From CAYUUP01 sp964447925 (GTDB lineage Bacteria; Bacillota; Clostridia; Oscillospirales; Oscillospiraceae), in NCBI GenBank assembly GCA_964447925.1, contig CAYUUP010000051.1:1-11784 (forward strand): a DNA stretch of 11,784 nucleotides, read 5' to 3'. The notes under the pieces were generated by a model that had not been told where the DNA came from, ran no database searches, and saw only the letters and a list, made by a program, of their open reading frames with translations. The position numbers and the translations under genes were made by a program. Of the stretch, positions 1-6,971 are shown in pieces (position 1 is the stretch's first letter; the number at the start of each line of letters is the position of its first letter).

Positions 1-272
1 ACCAGATCGGCACCCTGACCGAGACCCTGGACGCCATCCAGATGGCCAACCGGGCGGGCTACACCGCCATCGTCTCCCACCGCTCCGGCGAGACGGAGGA
101 CGTCACCATCGCAGACATCGCCGTGGCCGTCAATGCCGGACAGATCAAGACCGGCGCGCCCAGCCGCACCGACCGGGTGGCCAAGTACAACCAGCTGCTC
201 CGCATTGAGGAAGAGCTGGACACCGTGGCCCAGTATCCCGGAAAAAAGGCCTTCTTTAACCTGAAGCTGTAA
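1..272 (+). CDS. eno: Enolase (phosphopyruvate hydratase), C-terminal part
   Basis: Enolase interconverts 2-phosphoglycerate and phosphoenolpyruvate in glycolysis, in the cytoplasm. Only the last 89 residues are present: the reading frame is open from base 3 and the gene begins left of the window. The fragment carries the family's C-terminal signature segments: QIGTLTETLDAI, then SHRSGETED (the His-Arg-Ser that contact substrate phosphate in characterised enolases), then GQIKTG with the active-site lysine, then SRTDRxAKYNQLLRIEEEL. It ends at a normal place, a short tail after the last helix. A GC-rich hairpin follows 18 bases after the stop, so this is probably the last gene of its transcript. 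The identity is secure from sequence; only the missing N-terminal part cannot be judged. Confidence 0.97.
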   Translation, partial: QIGTLTETLDAIQMANRAGYTAIVSHRSGETEDVTIADIAVAVNAGQIKTGAPSRTDRVAKYNQLLRIEEELDTVAQYPGKKAFFNLKL

Positions 273-290
273 TCCCAGAAGAAAATCAAA

Positions 291-326
291 GGCAGAGGGG
301 GCGCACGAAAATGCGCCCCCTCTGCC
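291..326 (+). terminator. Hairpin after enolase
   Basis: A perfect 15-bp stem (291-305 with 312-326) closes a 6-base loop, CGAAAA, 18 bases after the enolase stop. The stem is very GC-rich. It is followed by GCCTTGCCTTGAT rather than a clean T-run, so termination may be partial. Because little room remains for a promoter before the next gene, some readthrough into it is possible. Confidence 0.7.
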
Positions 327-378
327 GCCTTGCCTTGATAAATTCAACATCACGCATACATATGAGGAGATTTTACCT

Positions 379-1368
379 ATGATCGCCCTGCTCATCGGAA
401 GCCCCGCTCGCTTCCATACCTACCTGCCCGACACCCACTTCGCCCATATCACTGAAAAAATCTGCGTCACCATGGCGGATGTGGAGGCCGGACTCTCCCC
501 CGCCGCCCGGAACGCCCAACTGCTGGCTGCCGATGCCATCGCCCCGGTGACTTCTAAGCTGATCGCCGTCATGCCCAACCTGAAGATTATCCACTCTGAG
601 GGGGTGGGTTATAATAAATTTGATTTGGAAGCCGCCCGGCGGCGGGGCATCTGTGTCTGTAACTGCAAGGGCTGCAATGCCGCAGCTGTGGCGGAACAGG
701 CCATCCTGCTGATGCTGGGCCTGACCCGGACGGTTATCACTGGCCATCGGGCCGTGCTGGAAGGCCGTCAGTTCCAGATGAAGGAGCGCCGGATGGTGGA
801 GGGCATCTCCGAGCTGTCTGACTGTGCTGTGGGGCTTGTGGGATTTGGTGACATCGGCAAGGCCACGGCCCGGCTGCTCCACGCCTTCGGCAGCCAGATC
901 TATTACAGCACGCCTACGCCCAAGCCCCCGGAACTGGAGTTGGAATACCACGCCCGCTGGCTACCCCTGGCCGAACTGCTCCGCACCTGCGACATTATCA
1001 GTCTTCATCTGCCCGTAACGGAGAAGACCACCGGCATGGTGAACGCCGAGTTCCTGTCCGCAATGAAGCCCACCGCCTATCTCATCAATACCTCCCGAGG
1101 GGAACTGGTAGATAACATTGCCCTCCGGCGGGCCCTTATGGATGGCACAGTTGCCGGAGCCGGGCTGGACACTATTGCCCCGGAGCCGGTGACGGCGGAT
1201 AACCCCCTGGTAACTCTGCCCCCTGAGGTGCTGGACAGGGTGGTGTATGCCCCCCACCTGGGTGGAAATTCCTCCGCCAGCTTCCGCCGTGCCCACAGCA
1301 TCATCTGGCAGAATTTCCAGGCCGTGGCCGAGGGAAGGCGGCCAGAGAACATCGTTAACGGGGTGTAA
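379..1368 (+). CDS. D-isomer-specific 2-hydroxyacid dehydrogenase family protein
   Basis: Cytoplasmic NAD(P)-dependent reductase of 2-keto acids to D-2-hydroxyacids, or the reverse; the substrate cannot be told. At 329 residues it has the normal family length. The Rossmann dinucleotide motif is GFGDIG at 155-160. The three catalytic residues of the family are present: Arg240 in NTSRGELVD, Glu269 in APEPV and His293 in APHLGG. The second strand of the Rossmann fold reads QIYYSTPTPK (173-182) and lacks the acidic residue that usually marks NAD preference, so NADP use is possible (inference). Residues 92-99 form an unusual cysteine cluster, CVCNCKGC, just before the conserved AVAEQ. The ATG is supported by AGGAGA at 365-370, 8 bases upstream. 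The gene stands alone between two hairpins. Annotations such as phosphoglycerate dehydrogenase or hydroxypyruvate reductase would be over-specific. Confidence 0.9.
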   Translation: MIALLIGSPARFHTYLPDTHFAHITEKICVTMADVEAGLSPAARNAQLLAADAIAPVTSKLIAVMPNLKIIHSEGVGYNKFDLEAARRRGICVCNCKGCNAAAVAEQAILLMLGLTRTVITGHRAVLEGRQFQMKERRMVEGISELSDCAVGLVGFGDIGKATARLLHAFGSQIYYSTPTPKPPELELEYHARWLPLAELLRTCDIISLHLPVTEKTTGMVNAEFLSAMKPTAYLINTSRGELVDNIALRRALMDGTVAGAGLDTIAPEPVTADNPLVTLPPEVLDRVVYAPHLGGNSSASFRRAHSIIWQNFQAVAEGRRPENIVNGV

Positions 1369-1403
1369 TGGGCTCGCCGTGTCCACGCGGATGCTGTATA
1401 ACA

Positions 1404-1432
1404 AAACCCCGCAGCTTCCGCCTGCGGGGTTT
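1404..1432 (+). terminator. Terminator of the 2-hydroxyacid dehydrogenase gene
   Basis: An 11-bp perfect stem (1404-1414 with 1422-1432) with a 7-base loop lies 35 bases after the stop. Its arms end in AAA/TTT, giving a short T-run at the 3' edge, followed by CTGTCATC. It separates the dehydrogenase from the glycosylation operon. Confidence 0.8.
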
Positions 1433-1592
1433 CTGTCATCCGGTTCCGCATAGAAAAGTGACGGGCCGGACGCATCTCTGAATCAACAGGAAAGCTCCAA
1501 AAAAATCCGCACCCGTGCAACATCTCCTCCTCCTTTTCCGACTTATTTTACAGGGTTGTTGTGAAATTTTTCTGAAATTCCCGCCTGTTCCC

Positions 1593-1621
1593 TTGTGTCC
1601 GCATGGAAAAAGGGGTAAAAT
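1593..1621 (+). promoter_or_regulatory. Candidate promoter of the glycosylation operon
   Basis: TTGTGT (1593-1598) and TAAAAT (1616-1621) are separated by 17 bases. The -10 matches the sigma-A consensus at five of six positions, the -35 only at three. The implied start near 1628 leaves just enough leader for the AAAGGAG ribosome site at 1630-1636 before the ATG at 1649. The rest of 1433-1592 shows only AT-rich upstream sequence and no gene. Confidence 0.35.
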
Positions 1622-1648
1622 GGAACTGGAAAGGAGTGGCGCCCACCT

Positions 1649-3757
1649 ATGAATCCCTCTGTACAGCCTTGCCGAGGAAACTGCGGTTCCCGATGGAAAT
1701 GCTGCCTCTTCGCCTGCATCTCCAGTCTGGCCCTGTGGGTGCAGAACGATATCTACACCTATGCCGGTGACTCGGACAACCCGCTGGATATCCTCTATGA
1801 CAAGCTGGGGCAGGCCATCGCGGAGCCAACCTATACCCTATTTCTGGTGGCCGTCCTGCTCTATTTTGCCTATCGTTTCCTGTTGCCCCGTTTCGATCCC
1901 AGGGCCTACCGGATAGCCATCCCCTTTTCCGCTGTAGCTTCCCTGGCCCTGATGCTGTGCGACAGCTATCAGGCCTACAACAATTGGGACATGGTCTTTG
2001 GTACGCCTCTGAGCTTTGTGCTGTCCATCTTCCGGGGGACCGGGCTGGCAGTTATCATTTTTTTCGTCTTCTGCACCATTGAACGGTTTACAATATCCGT
2101 GACGGAGGGACAGGCGCCCTTGACCCGGCGGGAGTTTTTGCTGCTGATCTGCCTGCTGCTGCTGTGCTGGGTACCCTATTTTGTCCTCCAGTACCCCGGC
2201 GCTGCCAACGGTGACATCCGGGATCAGCTGGCCCAGATTATGGGGGACTCAGACAACTGCTGGACGGCCCCTTCCATCATCCTGCAATATGATGACAGCC
2301 TGTGGAACACCCACCATCCCCCCTTCCACACCTTCCTGCTGATGATTTTCCTCTCTATCGGGCAGTTCATCGGCTCCGCCGGCATGGGTATGGAGCTGTT
2401 TTGCCTGGTCCAGTGCGTCCTGTTGGCCCTTGCGCTGGTGCTGACCCTCTCCACCCTGCGGCAGATGGGGCTTTCCCGCCGATGGCAGCGGGGACTGTTG
2501 ATCTTCTTCGCCCTGAATCCCATGTTCCCTCTATGGGGCATGACCTTGATGAAGGACAGCCTCTACTCCATCGTCATGCTGCTTCTGGTGCTACAGCTCT
2601 ACCGCTTCCTCTCCGGCTTCACCAGCTGGAAAAATCAGGTGCTGCTGTCGGTCACCGCCCTGGTGCTGATGCTGCTGCGGAACAACGGCTTCTATATCCT
2701 GCTGGTGCTGTTGCCCTTCGCCGTCTGGCACCTATGGCGGAACAAAAAGCTGCTAAAGCGGCTGGTGCTTATTTTGCTGATCCCTATTCTGATCTTCAAA
2801 ATTGGGGTGGAGAGCCTGCTTTATCCCGCCTTGCACATCTCCAACGGCTCCATCCGGGAGACGCTGTCCGTCCCCTTCCAGCAGACCGCCCGGCTGGTGC
2901 AGGAGTACGGTGATGAGATCAGCGAGGAGGACGCCGCCGCCATTCTTGCAGTGCTTCAGACCGAGGACGGCACTCTGGACGAACTGGCGGAGGATTACCG
3001 CCCCCATATCTCGGACAAGATCAAGCGAAAGTTTAATCCGGAAGCCACTGCGGAGGATTTACAGAACTACTTCAGGGCCTGGGCCCACGGCCTTGTCCAG
3101 CATCCGGGGGTCTATGTGGAGGCATTCCTGAATCTGACCTTCAGCTGGTTCACCTTCGACAGTCACTTTGACATCATCTATTACCACTATACCTATGCCT
3201 CGGTGGGCAAGGTGGTGCCAGGCGTAGAGAATATCCCCGGAATCAGAGGGCTTCAAACGGCTATCTATAATATCCTCAATCTGGCGGCCCGTCTGCCCTT
3301 CCTGTCCTGGATGTTTGAGATGTCCTTCTACACCTGGGCCTATCTCATCATGGCTATCGTCATGCTCTGCCGGGGCAAGCGGCGGGAGCTGCTGACCTGT
3401 GCCCCCATTCTACTGAATTATCTCATCAGCTTTTTAGGCCCCCTGGCCTATATGCGCTATGCCTACCCCGCTGTGCTGTGCTTCCCCTTTATGGTATTCC
3501 TGGCCTTTTCCGGCAAGACAGAGCTGCACCCTGTCCCCCGCAGCGCAGTCGGCCCCCGCCGTCTCCTTCAGCCTGATGACAGTATCCCGAAGGCAGCGGA
3601 AAAGGACACTGAGACAGCATTTTCGCCGGAGGGGGCGATCCCCCAACAGAACCAGGCATCGGAAAGTGAGGACAGCAGCTATGAAACCGGACATCTTCGA
3701 CCGCCTGATGGAGACGCGGCGGCTCCGGCAGCTTCGGCCACTCTATCGGAAATATAA
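1649..3757 (+). CDS. DUF6020-like multi-spanning membrane protein, probable GT-C type glycosyltransferase
   Basis: A 702-residue membrane protein with about a dozen hydrophobic segments (for example 60-79, 130-143, 162-180, 228-243, 250-270, 305-320, 330-343, 347-361, 370-384, 562-574, 583-599, 606-620). It resembles the DUF6020 family of Firmicutes: after a membrane segment comes YPGAANGDIRDQLAQI (182-197) with Asp189, then NTHHPPFHTF (220-229), KDS at 302-304, RNNG at 344-347 and RYAYP at 603-607. The acidic residue in the first large outer loop, and the His-His-Pro that follows, fit the layout of GT-C enzymes that use polyprenyl-phosphate sugars (inference, no direct proof). A soluble insertion spans about 395-495. 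The tail from 622 is hydrophilic and rich in Pro, Ala, Glu and Asp, and its last 25 codons overlap the next gene. AAAGGAG lies 12 bases before the ATG. It heads an operon with GtrA-like and family 2 glycosyltransferase genes. Family recognition is from memory of motifs. Confidence 0.72.
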   Translation: MNPSVQPCRGNCGSRWKCCLFACISSLALWVQNDIYTYAGDSDNPLDILYDKLGQAIAEPTYTLFLVAVLLYFAYRFLLPRFDPRAYRIAIPFSAVASLALMLCDSYQAYNNWDMVFGTPLSFVLSIFRGTGLAVIIFFVFCTIERFTISVTEGQAPLTRREFLLLICLLLLCWVPYFVLQYPGAANGDIRDQLAQIMGDSDNCWTAPSIILQYDDSLWNTHHPPFHTFLLMIFLSIGQFIGSAGMGMELFCLVQCVLLALALVLTLSTLRQMGLSRRWQRGLLIFFALNPMFPLWGMTLMKDSLYSIVMLLLVLQLYRFLSGFTSWKNQVLLSVTALVLMLLRNNGFYILLVLLPFAVWHLWRNKKLLKRLVLILLIPILIFKIGVESLLYPALHISNGSIRETLSVPFQQTARLVQEYGDEISEEDAAAILAVLQTEDGTLDELAEDYRPHISDKIKRKFNPEATAEDLQNYFRAWAHGLVQHPGVYVEAFLNLTFSWFTFDSHFDIIYYHYTYASVGKVVPGVENIPGIRGLQTAIYNILNLAARLPFLSWMFEMSFYTWAYLIMAIVMLCRGKRRELLTCAPILLNYLISFLGPLAYMRYAYPAVLCFPFMVFLAFSGKTELHPVPRSAVGPRRLLQPDDSIPKAAEKDTETAFSPEGAIPQQNQASESEDSSYETGHLRPPDGDAAAPAASATLSEI

Positions 3758-4139
3758 GGAGCTGCTGCTCTACATGCTCTTCGGCGTGCTGACCTTTGCG
3801 GTGTCCATGGCTTCCTATGCCGGCGGGGAATACTTGTTTGGAATGCCGCCCTTGTGGGCCAATGTCTTCTCCTGGGTAATGGCTGTAGCCTTCGCCTACG
3901 TCACCAACCGCACGTGGGTCTTTGCATACAGAGCAGAAACACCGGCGGGTGTCATCCGGGAGGCATTCACCTTCTTCAGCGGGCGTCTGACCACCCTGGG
4001 GTTGGAGGAGCTATTGCTGGCGGTGGGCATCTACGCTCTGGGCTGGAGCAGTCTCCTGGTAAAGGCCATCGCCCAGGTAGCGGTGGTGGTCAGCAACTAT
4101 TTCATTTCAAAGCTCATTGTATTTCGTAAGAGAGCGTAA
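3681..4139 (+). CDS. GtrA-family membrane protein, probable polyprenyl-phosphate-sugar flippase
   Basis: A 152-residue protein with four predicted membrane segments (about 28-47, 57-75, 105-121, 124-142), as in the GtrA family, whose members are thought to move undecaprenyl-phosphate-linked sugars across the membrane. Family landmarks are ANVFSWVMAVAFAYVTNRTWVF-like sequence around 60-81 with the NRxxVF element at 76-81, and NYFISKLIVF at 139-148. The open frame extends upstream to 3459, but that part runs inside the preceding gene in another frame and looks like nothing; the ATG at 3681 has GTGAGGA 8 bases before it and starts a normal-length GtrA protein. It therefore overlaps the preceding gene by 77 bases, which suggests translational coupling. 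An alternative ATG at 3708 would still overlap. The next gene, a DPM1-like glycosyltransferase, begins 22 bases after this stop, the classic GtrA/GtrB pairing. Confidence 0.85.
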   Translation: MKPDIFDRLMETRRLRQLRPLYRKYKELLLYMLFGVLTFAVSMASYAGGEYLFGMPPLWANVFSWVMAVAFAYVTNRTWVFAYRAETPAGVIREAFTFFSGRLTTLGLEELLLAVGIYALGWSSLLVKAIAQVAVVVSNYFISKLIVFRKRA

Positions 4140-4160
4140 CCAGCACGCAGGAGGTACGCA

Positions 4161-5099
4161 ATGGATCAGCTGGCAGTCTTAATCCCCTGCTATAATGAGG
4201 CTCAGACAGTGGAAAAGGTCATCCAGGACTTCCGCGCCGCTTTGCCCGGGGCGGTGATCTACGTCTATGACAACAACTCCACCGACGGCACAGCGGAGCT
4301 GGCTGCGGCGGCCGGGGCCGTGGTGCGCCGGGAATACCGTCAGGGCAAGGGCAATGTCATCCGGCGAATGTTCCGGGAGGTAGACGCCCAATGCTACATC
4401 ATGACCGACGGCGATGACACTTATCCGGCGGAGTGCGCCCCGGAGATGTCCCGGCTGGTGCTGGAGCATAACGCCGACATGGTCATCGGTGATCGACTCT
4501 CCTCCACCTACTTCACTGAAAATACACGGCCCTTCCACAACCTTGGCAATTCCCTGGTACGCCGAGCCATCAATCTGATCTTTCAGACGGATATTAAGGA
4601 TATCATGACGGGCTACCGGGCCTTCAGCTATCAGTTTGTCAAGAGCTTCCCCATCCTCTCTACCGGCTTTGAGATTGAGACGGAGATGAGCATCCATGCC
4701 GTGGACAAGCGGCTCCAGGTGGAGAGCGTGGTCATTCCCTACCGGGACAGGCCGGACGGCAGCGTCTCCAAGCTGAACACCTTCTCCGATGGCTTCCGGG
4801 TACTGCGCACCATTTTACGGCTCTTCCGAAATTACAAGCCGCTGGCCTTTTTCGGTATCATCGCCGCTGTGCTGGCCCTGCTCTCCGCCGGCTTTTTCAT
4901 CCCCGTGCTGCTGGACTTCCGCCGCACCGGGCTGGTTGAAAAATTCCCCACCCTGATCGTCTGCGGCTTTGTGATGCTGGTGGCGGTACATGCCCTTTTC
5001 GCCGGGTTGACGCTGAATACCATTCGCCAGAAGGATCTTCAGGATTTTGAGCTGTCCCTGCAGCAGATCCGGCGGTGGCAGGGAGAACAGGGACGGTAG
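4161..5099 (+). CDS. Family 2 glycosyltransferase, DPM1/GtrB-like polyprenyl-phosphate sugar synthase
   Basis: A 312-residue GT-A enzyme expected to move a sugar from a nucleotide donor onto undecaprenyl phosphate at the inner face of the membrane. The domain begins at once with VLIPCYNEAQTV (6-17). YDNNSTDGT (36-44) is the nucleotide-binding strand, and TDGDDTYP (82-89) holds the metal-binding Asp cluster. MTGYRAF (149-155) and STGFEIETEM (167-176) are typical of the DPM1-like branch. Two hydrophobic segments (about 228-251 and 262-283) anchor the C terminus, as in GtrB proteins, followed by a short basic, amphipathic tail. AGGAGG at 4149-4154 sits 6 bases before the ATG. It is the third gene of the operon, 21 bases after the GtrA-like gene, and a long perfect hairpin follows. 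The sugar cannot be told from sequence. Confidence 0.92.
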   Translation: MDQLAVLIPCYNEAQTVEKVIQDFRAALPGAVIYVYDNNSTDGTAELAAAAGAVVRREYRQGKGNVIRRMFREVDAQCYIMTDGDDTYPAECAPEMSRLVLEHNADMVIGDRLSSTYFTENTRPFHNLGNSLVRRAINLIFQTDIKDIMTGYRAFSYQFVKSFPILSTGFEIETEMSIHAVDKRLQVESVVIPYRDRPDGSVSKLNTFSDGFRVLRTILRLFRNYKPLAFFGIIAAVLALLSAGFFIPVLLDFRRTGLVEKFPTLIVCGFVMLVAVHALFAGLTLNTIRQKDLQDFELSLQQIRRWQGEQGR

Positions 5100-5142
5100 G
5101 AAATATCGCCTCGTTCGGTGTTTCGCTCATAGACCCTATTTT

Positions 5143-5181
5143 CTGTGAAGGGCAGCAGCGCAGAGCTGCTGCCCTTCACAG
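5143..5181 (+). terminator. Terminator of the glycosylation operon
   Basis: A 17-bp perfect stem (5143-5159 with 5165-5181) with loop GCAGA begins 44 bases after the glycosyltransferase stop. No immediate T-run follows; the sequence continues CTGTGCGGTATTATTATT. It lies in a gap between convergent genes and may stop transcription from both sides. Confidence 0.75.
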
Positions 5182-5271
5182 CTGTGCGGTATTATTATTG
5201 ACCCGCCATATCACGAGCAGGTCTGGCCGAAGGTGCAGCTTTCCCCAAATGGAGATACGCGCAGAGCAGAA

Positions 5272-5295
5272 GAGGGCGATGTTTTTACCGCCCTC
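5272..5295 (-). terminator. Candidate terminator of icd
   Basis: Read on the minus strand, GAGGGCG and CGCCCTC (5289-5295 and 5272-5278) form a 7-bp stem with a 10-base loop 28 bases after the icd stop, followed by TTCTGCTCTG. It is short but well placed for ending the icd transcript. Confidence 0.5.
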
Positions 5296-5323
5296 AATCA
5301 GCGTAAATAGAACTCTCAGAAAA

Positions 5324-6526
5324 TCAACTCAGCCGCCTTCTCACTGCACGCAGAAAGTCCAGACCGGACAGTACCCTGGCGGGCTGTTCTCCCTCCCAAA
5401 GGCCCGCCAGATCACCGGTCATCTCGCCCTCCTGAATGGTGCCGATAACGGCCTTCTCCAGCTTCTGGGCAAAATCCTGCAGCGGCTGTTTCCTGTCCAG
5501 CTCTCCGCGCTTGCGGAGGGCTCCTGTCCAGGCGAAGATGGTGGCCACAGGGTTGGTAGAGGTAGTCTCCCCCTTCAGGTACCGGTAATAGTGACGGGTG
5601 ACGGTGCCGTGAGCAGCCTCGTACTCATAGCAACCATCGGGACTTACCAGAACGGAGGTCATCATGGCCAAGGAGCCGAAAGCAGTGGAGATCATATCGC
5701 TCATCACATCGCCATCATAATTTTTACAGGCCCAGATAAAGCCTCCCTTAGAGCGAATGACCCGGGCCACGGCGTCATCAATGAGGGTATAGAAGTACCG
5801 AATGCCCATGGCGGCAAAGCGTTCCTGATATTCCCTCTGAAAAACCTCCTGAAAGATGTCCTTGAAGGTGTGATCGTACTGCTTGGAGATGGTGTCCTTG
5901 GCAGAGAACCATAGATCCCGCCCGGTGTCCAGGGCGTACTGGAAGCAGGATCGGGCAAAGGAGGTGATGGAGCTGTCCTTGTTATACTGCCCCTGTAAGA
6001 CGCCGGAACACTCAAAGTCATAGATCGTCTCCCGGAAGCTGCTTCCGTCCCGGCAGGTGAATACCAGTTCTGCCCTGCCCGGGCCGGGGACCCGATACTC
6101 CGTGGCCCTGTACACATCGCCATAGGCATGACGGGCAATGGTGATGGGGCTTTCCCAGTTCCGCACTGCCGGGGAGATGCCGTTTACCATGATGGGCGTC
6201 CGAAAGACGGTGCCGTCCAGAATGGCCCGGATGGTGCCATTGGGGGATTTCCACATCTGGGATAGCCCATATTCCTCCACCCGCTGGGCGTTTGGGGTGA
6301 TGGTGGCGCACTTGACCCCTACGCCGTATCTGCGGATGGCGCGGGCGGCGTCCACCGTCACCTGATCCTTCGTCTCCTCCCGGTGGCGCAGGCCCAGGTC
6401 GTAATATGCCGTATTCAGGTCAATATATGGCTCCAGCAGCTCCTCCTTGATCTGCTGCCAGAGGATGCGGGTCATCTCATCCCCGTCCATCTCCACCAAT
6501 GGGGTGGTCATGGCTATTTTACGCAT
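5324..6526 (-). CDS. icd: NADP-dependent isocitrate dehydrogenase, eukaryotic-like subfamily
   Basis: Oxidative decarboxylation of isocitrate to 2-oxoglutarate in the cytoplasm, in an anaerobe chiefly to supply glutamate synthesis. The 400-residue protein aligns by eye with the dimeric subfamily that includes human IDH1 rather than the E. coli type: MDGDEMTR (13-20), TITPNAQRVEEYGL (75-88), MWKSPNGTIR (91-100) with the substrate Ser94 and Arg100, GTVFRTPI (105-112) with Arg109, Arg132, Tyr139, Lys210 and Thr212, and NYDGDVMSD (269-277) with the metal-binding aspartates 273 and 277. AHGTVTRHY (305-313) contains Arg311 and His312, the pair that contacts the 2' phosphate, so NADP specificity is well supported. 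The ATG has GGGAG about 9 bases upstream. A rubredoxin gene lies 64 bases upstream on the same strand with a strong hairpin in between, so it may be partly co-transcribed with it. No promoter of its own was seen in that gap. Confidence 0.96.
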   Translation of the reverse strand: MRKIAMTTPLVEMDGDEMTRILWQQIKEELLEPYIDLNTAYYDLGLRHREETKDQVTVDAARAIRRYGVGVKCATITPNAQRVEEYGLSQMWKSPNGTIRAILDGTVFRTPIMVNGISPAVRNWESPITIARHAYGDVYRATEYRVPGPGRAELVFTCRDGSSFRETIYDFECSGVLQGQYNKDSSITSFARSCFQYALDTGRDLWFSAKDTISKQYDHTFKDIFQEVFQREYQERFAAMGIRYFYTLIDDAVARVIRSKGGFIWACKNYDGDVMSDMISTAFGSLAMMTSVLVSPDGCYEYEAAHGTVTRHYYRYLKGETTSTNPVATIFAWTGALRKRGELDRKQPLQDFAQKLEKAVIGTIQEGEMTGDLAGLWEGEQPARVLSGLDFLRAVRRRLS

Positions 6527-6558
6527 TGTTTCAGTCTCCCTCTCTCAAAATAGGCATA

Positions 6559-6580
6559 CCCCCCGGCAGGGGCCGGGGGG
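6559..6580 (-). terminator. Hairpin between rubredoxin and icd (leaky terminator or processing site)
   Basis: A 9-bp all-GC stem (6572-6580 with 6559-6567) and a 4-base loop lie 10 bases after the rubredoxin stop on the minus strand. It is followed by TATGCCTATTTT, a poor T-run, and only 32 bases separate it from the icd ATG. It may end most rubredoxin transcripts while letting some polymerase through to icd, or act as an RNA stability element. Confidence 0.6.
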
Positions 6581-6590
6581 CTGTGGCAGA

Positions 6591-6749
6591 TTATTCTTCC
6601 TCAAATTGATCCTTGCCCACCATGCACACCGGGCATTCGTAATCCTCGGGAACCTCCTCCCAGGGAGTACCCGGCGCGATGCCCTGCTCAGGGTCGCCCA
6701 GCTCCTCGTCATAGACGTAGCCGCAGACAGTGCAAACATAGCGTTTCAT
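6591..6749 (-). CDS. Rubredoxin
   Basis: A 52-residue one-electron carrier with a single Fe(Cys)4 centre, used in the cytoplasm of anaerobes, often for electron supply to oxygen- or peroxide-reducing enzymes. The protein starts MKRYVCTVCGYVYDEELGD and has both metal-binding pairs: Cys6-x-x-Cys9-Gly-Tyr and Cys39-Pro-Val-Cys42. Between them is the usual GIAPGTPWEEVPEDYE, and it ends VGKDQFEEE. Length is normal. Oddities: the Gly that normally follows the last cysteine (CPxCGVGK) is Met43, and the usual Trp before the second pair is Tyr37. The ATG has GTGAGG 8 bases upstream and a good promoter about 50 bases upstream of the ATG. It is the first gene before icd on the same strand. No oxidoreductase partner is seen in the window. 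Confidence 0.95.
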   Translation of the reverse strand: MKRYVCTVCGYVYDEELGDPEQGIAPGTPWEEVPEDYECPVCMVGKDQFEEE

Positions 6750-6805
6750 GGCATAAGCCTCACTTTCCTCTTGAAATTTTCCCAGGGCTTCTCCCGGTCA
6801 GGCCA

Positions 6806-6834
6806 AGTATAGCATGGCCGAAACAAAGATGCAA
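6806..6834 (-). promoter_or_regulatory. Promoter of the rubredoxin gene
   Basis: On the minus strand TTGCAT (6829-6834) and TATACT (6806-6811) are 17 bases apart, and TG lies one base before the -10 (extended -10). The start would fall near 6799, giving a leader of about 50 bases to the ATG at 6749. Confidence 0.7.
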
Positions 6835-6912
6835 GCACTCCCGCAAATTTTGTTCAATCATCTCTAAATAGCGAAAGCACACGGTCAATTTTTAGGAAAG
6901 TTCGGCACAGCA

Positions 6913-6958
6913 GGGGCGGATTCAGAATCGGCCCCGCATAATTGGGGAAATCATGCGG
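6913..6958 (-). terminator. Tandem hairpins after pdxT, candidate terminator
   Basis: Two hairpins follow the pdxT stop by 13 bases on the minus strand. The first (6934-6958) has 10 pairs including one G-U and a TCCCC loop. The second (6913-6935) pairs GGGGC and GATTC blocks around one mismatch with almost no loop. They share two bases, so they may be alternatives. No good T-run follows, so termination is only inferred from position. Confidence 0.4.
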
Positions 6959-6971
6959 AACGGCTTTCAAA

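Noticed and set aside
335..362. TTGATA...TACATA as a promoter for the 2-hydroxyacid dehydrogenase
   Set aside because: The start would fall in or after the ribosome binding site at 365-370 and the -10 match is poor.
1502..1525. Minus-strand GCACGGGTGC followed by a T-run, as a terminator
   Set aside because: The arms are only 4 bases with a 2-base loop, which cannot form a stable hairpin, and no minus-strand gene precedes it.
3459..3680. N-terminal extension of the GtrA-like protein
   Set aside because: Lies entirely inside the DUF6020-like gene in another frame, has no hydrophobic or family-like content, and would make GtrA abnormally long.
5075..5914. A 279-residue plus-strand open frame
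   Set aside because: It begins inside the family 2 glycosyltransferase gene, crosses the operon terminator, and is antisense to icd; no ribosome site or protein family is recognisable.
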